A stretch of DNA of 43,891 nucleotides, from the NCBI GenBank assembly GCA_015520265.1, contig WAQK01000079.1, positions 1 through 43,891 on the forward strand. The letters are read 5' to 3'. Below the pieces are notes generated by a model. The model ran no database searches and was not told where the DNA came from. It saw only the letters and a list, made by a program, of their open reading frames with translations. This document shows positions 35,066 to 43,837 of this stretch, in pieces. Position 1 is the stretch's first letter, and every line of letters starts with the position of its first letter. The stretch is from Pyrodictiaceae archaeon. Lineage in GTDB: Archaea; Thermoproteota; Thermoprotei_A; Sulfolobales; WAQK01. A program made the translations under genes and the position numbers.

Positions 35066-36796
35066 CTACCCATACTGCTCCTGCATGGCTGACACGAGGT
35101 ATAGTGTCGAGCCCACGCTCACCACAGCGTTGCCCCTATGGAGGGTGCGTATAGTCTCCCTCAACAGCGTGGCCATGCCGGGATCTGCCGCTCCTCCCAG
35201 TAGCCTGACGGCATAGTCGAGGTTTCTGGGTTCCTGGAGTGTGAAGACGGCCCTCACGGCGCAGTTCGCCACAACGGCCTCCTCAAGGTCTAGTGGCTGC
35301 TGGGATATAGCCACGAAGCCTATGTTGTACTTCCTACTCTCAGCGAGGAGCCGTGCCAGTAGGGACCTTTTACTCCTGGACCTTCTGGAGAGCCTGTGCG
35401 CCTCCTCGACGACTATGAGGAGGGGTTTAGTGGGTGCAGACTTGTACATGTTGGCGGCGATTTTTCTGAGCAGCGTTTCCGCATAGATAACCCTAACATG
35501 GTCCCCCGGCAATGTGTTCAACATGACCGAGGCCGGGCTGGAGAGCAGTCTCTCCATTGAGATGCTGGTCTGACTGTGGAAGGTCTTGGCCAACAGGTCC
35601 AGATACATTGCTAGGCTATTTAGCCTGGCCTGCTCGCTCCTACTGGTGGCCTGGCTGGCCCAGCGTCTGACCAGCGTAGCCACACTGAGCAACGTGGGTG
35701 GCTCCCTCTCCCACGTCGAGGGCCGCTCATGAATTATCCCTTTCTCCATATAGGCCTCCTCTATGGCCTGTTCTAGCATAACTCTTTGAAGGTTCCCTAG
35801 ACCCAGAGCCGTCTGGATGAGGTCAGCCACCTCCGAGGCCCTCTCTCTGGGGGAGGCGCCGTCCAGTTCCAGAATGTTTATAGACGCCTGGGAGGCATCT
35901 AGCACCTGGCCTCCGACGCTCCTCACCACATCGCCATACTCTCCGTGGAAATCTATCACCAGGACGTTAATCCCCTGAGTAGCAGCGGCTTTAACCATGT
36001 TTTTAGCCAGCGTCGACTTGCCCGAGCCACTCATACCCACTACCAGCACATGCATATTGTTTAGCCTGGCAGGATCTAATCCGAGGGGCCTAGGATAGAG
36101 GGGTAACCATGACCACCTAGCCACTCGTCTAAGCCTGAACCTGCGTACGGCCCTTGCCAGGGACACGCCTAGCCTCAACACCCCCTCCTCACGTGGAGGG
36201 TAGTCGAAGACAGATCTTGTGGCAAGAAGTATAGGCACTGCCAGCCACGAAAACCCGGAGGCGGCGCCGAGCAATAGCGCTAAAGCAGGACTGGCCAGCT
36301 CGTAAAGGAGTAGAGCTAGAACCATGGAGGCAACGACCCCTGAAACGTAGGGAAGCCAAGTGCTGGGAGGAGTCTCTAGGATGGCCGAGACCAGTACACC
36401 TAGAGCCGCTCCCGAGAAAAGCGCTGATAACATGGTGTGACTCGAGACGTGTCTCCTCACGGCTAGTAGTGGGGGTTCACGTATACCTATAATGACCGCG
36501 GCTATACCCAGCCCCGCAGCAGCTGCTATCACCTGATGAATCCCCAAACCGCTGAGCGCAAGTAAAGCCGCCAGGAGGCCTACTGTAGATATAGCGGAGC
36601 CGAAGATAGCCGAGAAGAGCAGTACGGGCGCTGCCTCAGCTATCCCCGATGCAGCGAGGCTGGCGTAGCGTTCCCCGAAGATGCCTAGCCTGGGCGGGTG
36701 GATGGCGAGGACTTCCAGCGCGAGGGCGACGACAATTAGCATCAGGAGCCTGGAGACCTGGGTGAGCCATATCCTGCTGATCTGCGGCATCATCAC
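35066..36796 (-). CDS. HerA/DUF87-type ATPase with N-terminal multi-helix membrane region
   Basis: VLVVGMSGSGKSTLAKNMVKAAATQGINVLVIDFHGEYGDVV Walker A/B; hydrophobic first ~200 aa. Confidence 0.85.
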   Translation of the reverse strand: MMMPQISRIWLTQVSRLLMLIVVALALEVLAIHPPRLGIFGERYASLAASGIAEAAPVLLFSAIFGSAISTVGLLAALLALSGLGIHQVIAAAAGLGIAAVIIGIREPPLLAVRRHVSSHTMLSALFSGAALGVLVSAILETPPSTWLPYVSGVVASMVLALLLYELASPALALLLGAASGFSWLAVPILLATRSVFDYPPREEGVLRLGVSLARAVRRFRLRRVARWSWLPLYPRPLGLDPARLNNMHVLVVGMSGSGKSTLAKNMVKAAATQGINVLVIDFHGEYGDVVRSVGGQVLDASQASINILELDGASPRERASEVADLIQTALGLGNLQRVMLEQAIEEAYMEKGIIHERPSTWEREPPTLLSVATLVRRWASQATSRSEQARLNSLAMYLDLLAKTFHSQTSISMERLLSSPASVMLNTLPGDHVRVIYAETLLRKIAANMYKSAPTKPLLIVVEEAHRLSRRSRSKRSLLARLLAESRKYNIGFVAISQQPLDLEEAVVANCAVRAVFTLQEPRNLDYAVRLLGGAADPGMATLLRETIRTLHRGNAVVSVGSTLYLVSAMQEQYG

Positions 36797-36887
36797 TCAA
36801 GACCACAATATTACCGGCTACACAAATAATTATTTACACGGTAAAGCTAGACCTGCAGCGTCTAATCTGCTAGGAAGTGTGGTAGGA

Positions 36888-39665
36888 ATGTTGCCGGCGC
36901 GGCTTAGCGACGCGCTAAGGCGCAGGGGGATAGTGAAGTTCACGGAGATACAGAGGAAGGCCTTTCCAGCGATAGTTAGTGGTCAGAACGTCCTCCTCAT
37001 CGCACCTACAGGGTCCGGGAAGACGGAGGCAGCTGTGATACCAATCTACAAGCTAATGATCGAGAAAAAGGCTAGGCCCTTGGCGGCAATCTACGTCACG
37101 CCTCTCAGGGCCTTGAACAGGGACATCTTCAGGAGGATAGCCGAGCTAGGCAGGGACGTGGGGCTAAATGTGATGCTTAGACACGGAGACACGCCGAGGA
37201 AAGCTAGACGCCTAGTCTCGGAGAACCCTCCTCACCTGCTCATAACGACGCCAGAGACACTCCAGTACCTCTTGCTGGATGAGAGGCTCCGCCAGGCCTT
37301 CAGGGAGCTTCGCTGGGTGATAGTGGATGAAATCCACGAACTCCTGGACAACAAGCGTGGCTCCGAGCTGACCATAGTCTTGGAGAGGATTTCAGCCCTT
37401 TCGAGGCACAGGGTTCAGAGAATAGGTCTCTCGGCATCTATAGGGGATCCCTGGACGGCTGCAAGGTTTCTGGCTGGCTGGGCTCGCGGCTGCCTGGTAG
37501 TAGAGGTTCCCGGCATAAGAAGGGCCAGGATAATGCTGGCGGATCCCAAGCCTGAGGAGTGCAGCGTCGAGGAGGCCGAGGAGCTTGGAGTCTCCAGGGA
37601 GACCTGTTCCCGCCTTAAGGCCCTGGCCAGGGCTGTCAGACGTAGTGGCGGCAAGACGCTTATTTTCACCAATACCCGTGATACGGCCGAGTTCGTTGCC
37701 TCCAAGCTGCGCTTCATCCTTGGCCCTAGGGTTGTTGCGGTGCATCATGGAAGCCTTTCCAGGAGTATCCGGGTCGAGGTGGAGGAGCGTTTCAAGTATG
37801 GAGACCTGGAGGCCATCGTGGCTACCTCTAGCATGGAGCTGGGCATAGACATAGGCGACGTAGACCTGGTGGTACAGTACGGTTCACCTAGGCAGGCTGT
37901 GAGGCTACTCCAGAGGATCGGGAGGAGCAGGCATAGGGCTGGTTTAGAGGCCAAGGGTCTCATAGTGACTCTGGGCAACATGGACGACCTCCTGGAGTCG
38001 GCTGTAATAGCGCGTAGGACTGTTGCCGGAGACCTTGAGGAGCCCGAGCCCTACGAAAAGCCCCTTGACGCCCTGATGCACCAGGTTGCCGGCATGGTTC
38101 TGGAGAAGACTATGGTTACGCTTGACGAGGTATACCGGGTGGTAACTAGGGCATACCCCTACTCTGGCCTAAGCATGGACGAGCTGAGGGAGCTGGCAGA
38201 GTTCATGGACTCGTTGGGCATAGTTAGGCTTAGGGACGGGGTGCTGAAGAGAGGGAAGAGGATCTACAGGTACTATTATAGTGTCTCCATGATACCATCC
38301 ACCAAGCGCTACCCGGTAGTGGACGCGGCGTCGAACAAGGTCGTCGGCTCTCTCGACGAGGAGTTCGTGGTATCCAGCTGCGAGACCGGTACGGTCATAG
38401 TGCTTGGAGGAAGGCTTTGGCGTGTCCTCGAGGTGGACGAGAGGGTCCGGGTGGAGCCGGTCGAGGAGGCTGAAGGCATACTGCCCGCATGGGAGGGGGA
38501 GCTCATTCCCGTCGAGTGGCGGGTGGCCCGGGAGGTCTGCAGCGTGATCCGGAGGATCGCTAAGGGTATCCCTGTGAAAGGCTACCCCTTCGACAGGGAG
38601 AGCCTAGAGCGGCTGAGGGAGCTGGTATCCAGGCACGCAGAGAAGTACCCTGTGCCGTGTGAAAGGCTGATTCTGGTGGAGTCCCTTGGGAGGACCGTGA
38701 TAGTACACGTGTGCCTTGGCTCCCGTGGCAACGAGGCGCTAGGAGTACTCCTCTCGGCAATGCTGAGGGCACATAAAGGGATCAGTATAGCGTACCATGC
38801 CACGCCATACAGGATAGTGCTATCAACGCCGGTGCCCTTAAAGGCCAGCGATGTGGCCGACGAGCTTGAATGGCTTGCAAGCCATCTAGACGAGGCTGAG
38901 CCGCTGATCACCCGTGGAGTCACAGATACCGGCATGTTTAGGTGGAGGCTTCTACACGTTGCTAAGCGCATGGGGCTAGTTGAGCCGGGCAGCGAGGCCA
39001 AGCTGACCAAGGCGATGCTTTCCAGGATAGCCTCCACCCTTGCAGGGAGGGAGGCTCTCCGAGAGGTGCTCCACGACAAGCTGGACCTAGACGCGGTCCG
39101 CTGGCTGCTCAAGGGCATATCATCGGGCAGGGTGAAGGTTGAGGCGCTTGACCTCCGTGAGCCGACTCCTCTGGGGAGGGCTGGCCTGGAGTCGGCTAGG
39201 TTCTTCGACCGTATCTCGGAGGCGTTGCCTCTCAATGTTTTAGTGGAGATAGTTAAGCGTAGATTGCTCTCTAAGAAGCGCAGGCTGATATGCATGCACT
39301 GCGGGTACACCTGGGTGGAGGTGGTGGGAAGGCTTCCTGAGAAGATACGCTGCCCCCGATGCGAGGCGGGCTTCGTCTCGGTTACCTGGCCCGAGAACGA
39401 GGAGGCTGTGAGGGTTGTGAGGAAAGCCCTGAGGGGCGAGAAGCTGAGGGGCCAGGAGGTCCCCCTGCTCAGGGAGCTGAGAAGCGCTGGCAACCTTGTC
39501 CTCACCTACGGGCGCTACGCCGTCATAGCCCTTACAGCATACGGGATAGGGCCTCAGACAGCCGTAGGCGTGCTTGCCCAGCTGAAAAGGGGTGAACAGG
39601 CCTTCTATAAAGCTATATTCGAGGCGGAGAAAAGGTTCATGCGTACAAGGAGGTTCTGGGACTAA
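36888..39665 (+). CDS. Lhr-like helicase (paralog 2) with C-terminal zinc ribbon
   Basis: IAPTGSGKTEAAVIP Walker A, VDEIHEL DEIH box, LLQRIGRSRHR, ICMHCGYTWVEVVGRLPEKIRCPRCEAGF; ATG 36888 preferred over upstream overlap. Confidence 0.9.
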   Translation: MLPARLSDALRRRGIVKFTEIQRKAFPAIVSGQNVLLIAPTGSGKTEAAVIPIYKLMIEKKARPLAAIYVTPLRALNRDIFRRIAELGRDVGLNVMLRHGDTPRKARRLVSENPPHLLITTPETLQYLLLDERLRQAFRELRWVIVDEIHELLDNKRGSELTIVLERISALSRHRVQRIGLSASIGDPWTAARFLAGWARGCLVVEVPGIRRARIMLADPKPEECSVEEAEELGVSRETCSRLKALARAVRRSGGKTLIFTNTRDTAEFVASKLRFILGPRVVAVHHGSLSRSIRVEVEERFKYGDLEAIVATSSMELGIDIGDVDLVVQYGSPRQAVRLLQRIGRSRHRAGLEAKGLIVTLGNMDDLLESAVIARRTVAGDLEEPEPYEKPLDALMHQVAGMVLEKTMVTLDEVYRVVTRAYPYSGLSMDELRELAEFMDSLGIVRLRDGVLKRGKRIYRYYYSVSMIPSTKRYPVVDAASNKVVGSLDEEFVVSSCETGTVIVLGGRLWRVLEVDERVRVEPVEEAEGILPAWEGELIPVEWRVAREVCSVIRRIAKGIPVKGYPFDRESLERLRELVSRHAEKYPVPCERLILVESLGRTVIVHVCLGSRGNEALGVLLSAMLRAHKGISIAYHATPYRIVLSTPVPLKASDVADELEWLASHLDEAEPLITRGVTDTGMFRWRLLHVAKRMGLVEPGSEAKLTKAMLSRIASTLAGREALREVLHDKLDLDAVRWLLKGISSGRVKVEALDLREPTPLGRAGLESARFFDRISEALPLNVLVEIVKRRLLSKKRRLICMHCGYTWVEVVGRLPEKIRCPRCEAGFVSVTWPENEEAVRVVRKALRGEKLRGQEVPLLRELRSAGNLVLTYGRYAVIALTAYGIGPQTAVGVLAQLKRGEQAFYKAIFEAEKRFMRTRRFWD

Positions 39666-41677
39666 GCCTGGAGGGCCCCCCAGCTCGGAGCGGTTCCACG
39701 ATCATCCCCAGCCTGGGGCTCCGGCTGGCTCGGCGCTAGAAGCTTCTTTGCCTTCTCCACGACCTCCTCGCGTTTCCTTCTAGACCCGCGTTTCCAGGAG
39801 TAGTATGTGTCCAGGGGTACTGCCAGGGCTAAGTGCTCGACATACATCTCGGCTACCGGGCAGTTGTCGATGCAGAGCTTGCACCTGATACACTTATCAG
39901 CCCGCACCCTCGGGTGGCCCTCGACTACGCGTATAGCTCCTGTGGGGCAGGATGACTCACAGTTCCTGCAGCTGGCGCAGCCAACCCACCTATACACAAG
40001 CTTCACGGCGTCTATGGCCTCCTCCAGCGCATTGTTGCCTGGTGCCTCGACGGTGAAGGTTTTCCCGTCAAACTGTATCTTAACGGGGCCTCGCTTAACC
40101 TGGAGGGAGCCCTCCTCGGACAGGCTGCCCAGTATAGCGTGCTGCTCCGCGAGAGCCTCTCGCGGCATGCTCCTGGCCAGGCTTATTCTCACCCTGCGGC
40201 GCTCCTCAAGCTCCTCCTCTTCGATCCTGACAATGGGGTTTAGGGTCCACGCGGTGTAGGTTTCTCTCCAGTCCCGGAGCCGCACGCCTGCACGCTTCGC
40301 CAGTCGTAGTTTCTGCGTGGCAGGGCCGAGCCACCTCCACAACCCCAGCGTGACCCATTCGCGGGGAGCACCTATCTTTCGGGCCCACTTCCAGAGTATA
40401 TCCTCCCACCTTTTCCACATCTCGGGGTGGGCGTGCTTCACCACCTGGAACTCTGCCAGGGTGCTGGCGGGACACATGTAGCAGCCCAGTCTTTCGAACC
40501 CTCTGCAGTAGAGAGGGTTGGGTTCCAGACCTCGGCGCCAGATGTATGTCCAGACTGCCAGCTGGTTCCACTCCTGGATGGGGGACATGCTGAGTATTGT
40601 TGGCACCCACCTGTTCCTCCAGATCCTGCTGCTACGTGCCCTGTCCAGCGACTCGAAGGCTCTTTGACCAACTATGTTGAGGATGTCGCCCTTCCAGGCA
40701 CTCTTAGCCGTCCGGGCTAGGGGCGCCAGCTTAGCGACCTTGCAGCACCAGCGGTAATCCCTCCCCGGAGGTCCGAAGAACCCTACCGATCGCCAGAAGG
40801 CGTTACCTGCGGAGGCCACGACGAGCTTGAGGCCGTGCCTCTCAGCCGCTGTCTCCACGGCCTGCCGCGTCTCGGGGAACTCTAGTCCCGTATCGTTGAA
40901 GAGCAGTGCTGGCTCCACCCCGGCCCTTAGCGTTAGGTCCAGGGAGACCAGGCTGTCCTTGCCTCCCGAATACGAGACTACCACGGGTTTCCCCGTCTTC
41001 TCAGCCATCACGTTAATCAGGGCCATGGACTTTGACTCGAGCAGATACATGGCGTACTCGTTGGCCCTGAGGAGTTCTTCCCTACCCGCTGGCCCCTCAC
41101 CTACGGGCCTCTGCTTCGAGTAGAACACGTTCCACACCCTTATCCGGGAGCCAGTGGAATACCCTACACCCAGCGGCTCTCCGTTGGGATCTGTTATCAC
41201 AACCTGCTCGCCCGGCTCATACCCGCCGTGTTGCAGGATTCTGGCCCTGCTCAGCCTCTCGCCTGGCTCCAGTTTCAGCGGCGTCGTCAAGCCCTCCTCC
41301 AGGATTCTGCATGCACCCTCATAGGTTAGTCTGAACCTCCACTTACCCTCCACGGGCTCATAGTAGACCTTGCCCACGACGACGCCGTCTACAACGACCT
41401 CCCTCATCTCGTCTAGATATGGAACCTTGTTGAGGAGAACCGTGTGGTTCCTACCACCTATAACCGCGCGGTATGCCTTAGGAGACTGGAACTCGTTTTT
41501 CAGCGCCAACTCCAGTCTTTCATGGTCCACGCCCAGCGCTGGCCGTGCATCAGCGGGCGGGTTGAGCCGTACCTCTACCCCCTTGCTCCCGCACCGTGCG
41601 CACCTATCCGTAAGTAAGGGTACATTGCAGCTGGGACACCAGTACACCTTGGACTCGACGGGCCACCGGGGCCTCAC
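39662..41677 (-). CDS. Zn-ribbon + PUA-like + PAPS reductase/N-type ATP-pyrophosphatase + 2x4Fe-4S multidomain protein
   Basis: CPSCNVPLLTDRCARCG; VVSYSGGKDSLVSLDL PP-loop; CASCRNCESSCPTGAI and CIRCKLCIDNCPVAEM. Confidence 0.85.
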   Translation of the reverse strand: MRPRWPVESKVYWCPSCNVPLLTDRCARCGSKGVEVRLNPPADARPALGVDHERLELALKNEFQSPKAYRAVIGGRNHTVLLNKVPYLDEMREVVVDGVVVGKVYYEPVEGKWRFRLTYEGACRILEEGLTTPLKLEPGERLSRARILQHGGYEPGEQVVITDPNGEPLGVGYSTGSRIRVWNVFYSKQRPVGEGPAGREELLRANEYAMYLLESKSMALINVMAEKTGKPVVVSYSGGKDSLVSLDLTLRAGVEPALLFNDTGLEFPETRQAVETAAERHGLKLVVASAGNAFWRSVGFFGPPGRDYRWCCKVAKLAPLARTAKSAWKGDILNIVGQRAFESLDRARSSRIWRNRWVPTILSMSPIQEWNQLAVWTYIWRRGLEPNPLYCRGFERLGCYMCPASTLAEFQVVKHAHPEMWKRWEDILWKWARKIGAPREWVTLGLWRWLGPATQKLRLAKRAGVRLRDWRETYTAWTLNPIVRIEEEELEERRRVRISLARSMPREALAEQHAILGSLSEEGSLQVKRGPVKIQFDGKTFTVEAPGNNALEEAIDAVKLVYRWVGCASCRNCESSCPTGAIRVVEGHPRVRADKCIRCKLCIDNCPVAEMYVEHLALAVPLDTYYSWKRGSRRKREEVVEKAKKLLAPSQPEPQAGDDRGTAPSWGALQA

Positions 41678-42381
41678 TTTCCGCCACTCTCATACCTCTT
41701 CTGCTTCTCGTCGTAACTATCCCGATCCCCTATAACTCTGGCTGGAACTCCTGCAACCACCTTACCGGGAGGGACGTTCCTGGTCACCACGGCACCTGCC
41801 GCAACGACTGCACGCTCACCAATCCTAACACCCGAGACGAGCACGGCGTTGGCGCCCACGACGGCCCCGTCCTCCACGATTACGCCTAGTAGCCTCCTGC
41901 TGGGGGGGTACTTGTCGTTTGTGACAACCACTCTAGGGCCCAGGAACACGTTGTCGCCTATCACTGTTTCCGGGGGCAGGTACACGCCGCTCTGGATGCT
42001 GGTCCTATTACCGATCCTCACCCTGCCATCGATGATCGTTCCAGTGCCAATCTTGGTGTAGTCCCCGATGACGCTGTCCTCCCGGATCAGGACATGGTGT
42101 CCTGTTTCGACGCCGTCGCCTAGTACAACGTCCTCGTAGACAATGGTGTATGCCCTCAGGATAACGTTTCTCCCTAGCCTCGACCCACTACTGGCCGAGT
42201 CCAGCTCACGTATACTCGCAGCGTTGAGGTGCTTAGACCTCCTAGGGTACCCCACGATCACGCCGAACCCCAGTCTCGACCCGTCGCCAACCACGCTGGG
42301 GCCCAGGAGTATGGCTGCCTCCTCCACGACAACGTAGCCTAGAGAAGCCCTGCTTGAGACATATTTCACTTTCACCTCCAT
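41674..42381 (-). CDS. Left-handed beta-helix (hexapeptide-repeat) acyltransferase
   Basis: IGDYTKIGTGTIIDGRVRIGNRTSIQSGVYLPPETVIGDNVFLGPRVVVTND; C-term VPPGKVVAGVPARVIGD. Confidence 0.88.
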   Translation of the reverse strand: MEVKVKYVSSRASLGYVVVEEAAILLGPSVVGDGSRLGFGVIVGYPRRSKHLNAASIRELDSASSGSRLGRNVILRAYTIVYEDVVLGDGVETGHHVLIREDSVIGDYTKIGTGTIIDGRVRIGNRTSIQSGVYLPPETVIGDNVFLGPRVVVTNDKYPPSRRLLGVIVEDGAVVGANAVLVSGVRIGERAVVAAGAVVTRNVPPGKVVAGVPARVIGDRDSYDEKQKRYESGGK

Positions 42382-42977
42382 ACGGCCACACCTCCTCTCT
42401 TCTTCTCATCATTGCCGGGCACCCTGTAGCCCAGCTCGGCCGCGTAGCCGAGGAGTTGCTCCATGTTGGACGCATGGAGCCAGACACCTCCCGTCTTCTT
42501 GCATGCCACCTCGATCATCTCCCTATCATAGCTGGACAGGTTGCCGAAGCTCAGAACGTCGATCACTATACCGCTCCTGGCCGCCAGCCCCGCAGCTACG
42601 TCTAGCTCGACGCCCTCGTTGAACGTTCCATCCGTCACCATAACTATTCTCCTCCCATAACCTGTAGGTGCATGACGTAGCATGTCTACAGCCTCGCCGA
42701 CCGCCAGGCCGGGTGAAGTTGCCTCGCCCAGGACCTTTATGTCCTCCACGGCCTCCTCGGCCAGCCCGTTATTGTCGGTGAGGTCGAGGATGGGGAAGGC
42801 ATACCTGTAGAAGAGTATTATGCCCACCAGAGTGTGGATGTCCCTCTCTAGAAGCGTCTTAACCAGCTTGAGGGACGCCTGCCTGGCAGCATGGATCCTG
42901 CTGGGCTTGAAGTCTTTCTCCCTCAGGCTGAGACTCACGTCTACGGTTATGGCTACGGCTTCACCTAAGGGCTCCAA
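42372..42977 (-). CDS. von Willebrand factor A (VWA)-domain protein
   Basis: AVAITVDVSLSLRE, a MIDAS-like DxSxS motif; VMVTDGTFNEGVEL. Confidence 0.78.
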   Translation of the reverse strand: MEPLGEAVAITVDVSLSLREKDFKPSRIHAARQASLKLVKTLLERDIHTLVGIILFYRYAFPILDLTDNNGLAEEAVEDIKVLGEATSPGLAVGEAVDMLRHAPTGYGRRIVMVTDGTFNEGVELDVAAGLAARSGIVIDVLSFGNLSSYDREMIEVACKKTGGVWLHASNMEQLLGYAAELGYRVPGNDEKKRGGVAVWR

Positions 42978-43752
42978 GCTTCTCAGCCCCCTCCGGCACT
43001 AGTATGGGTATTGCCCTCATCTTCTCCAGTATCCTGTCGTACTCCATGGGCCTTATAGCGCCGCCCCTCATCCCGTAGACTATGAGGGACAAAGTGGGAG
43101 CAGCCAGCGCGCCTGAAAGCCTGGCGTTGAGCCTTGTCCTAGCATCATCACTTACAACTACCAGGCCCCTGTGTGCCGCGTGGATTATGGCCTCAGCCTC
43201 CACCACGGTGACCCCGTTTCTCCTCGCATACTCCACAGCGCCGGGAGCCGGGTCCATCTGAAGGATCCCCCTTATACGGGTAGCCTTCTTATGGAAAACG
43301 GCCATCCTCATCTCGGCTAGACGGACCTCGTAGCTACCGCTCTTAGGCACGTAGATGTCTATGCCCAGCCTTGGCAGCTGGTTCAGCAGGCCTACGTGGT
43401 AAAGCGTGTAGAGTGTGGATAGATCGACCACAACGCCCGGCGCCTCCAGTATAAGCCTGGCCCCCTCCTCCACCTCCTCCAGCTCGTCACTGCCCAGCTC
43501 CGGGACAACCCCCCTTTTAAGGAAGTAGGCCAGCAGCTCCTCGTAGCCAGTATTGCTTATCTCCGTTGCCAGCTGGTAGCTTATTCTCCCATCTCTATAG
43601 GCTCTTAGAGCAATTATCCTGAGATCCATGCTCTCGATGAGGCGGCGGATGGCGTCCCTCACCGCTTCTGCCTTACTGGCATAATAGCCAGCCCTCACCA
43701 GGTGCTCCAGGATCTCCTCCACCCACCCTCCAATCTCTACGGTGGTAACCAT
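42961..43752 (-). CDS. Single-chain RHH + UPF0175-like + PIN-like (DUF3368-type) protein
   Basis: N-term TVEIGGWVEEILEHLVRAGYYASKAEAVRDAIRRLIE (RHH); YRDGRISYQLATEISNTGYEELLAYFLKRGV (UPF0175-like); VVVDLSTLYTLYHVGLLNQLPRLGIDIYVP...EAEAIIHAAHRGLVVVSDDARTR (PIN-like). ATG 43752. Confidence 0.72.
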   Translation of the reverse strand: MVTTVEIGGWVEEILEHLVRAGYYASKAEAVRDAIRRLIESMDLRIIALRAYRDGRISYQLATEISNTGYEELLAYFLKRGVVPELGSDELEEVEEGARLILEAPGVVVDLSTLYTLYHVGLLNQLPRLGIDIYVPKSGSYEVRLAEMRMAVFHKKATRIRGILQMDPAPGAVEYARRNGVTVVEAEAIIHAAHRGLVVVSDDARTRLNARLSGALAAPTLSLIVYGMRGGAIRPMEYDRILEKMRAIPILVPEGAEKLGALR

Positions 43753-43781
43753 GGTATTACCCCATACTCTACATAGGAACA

Positions 43782-43837
43782 GGAATCCCACAGGGGATTC
43801 CAGGTCCTGGTAACACCTGGGGAAACTCTTAAATAAA
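43782..43837 (-). promoter_or_regulatory. Promoter with dyad operator-like repeats for the 39662-43752 operon
   Basis: GGAATCCC-ACAG-GGGATTCC (43782-43801); CCAGGT-N9-ACCTGG (43800-43820); minus-strand TATA TTTATTTAAGAG (43837-43826). Confidence 0.55.

Noticed and set aside
38582-39505. 307-aa minus-strand ORF
   Set aside because: Antisense shadow of the Lhr-like helicase; Ser/Arg/Leu-rich low-quality translation typical of GC-rich antisense frames.
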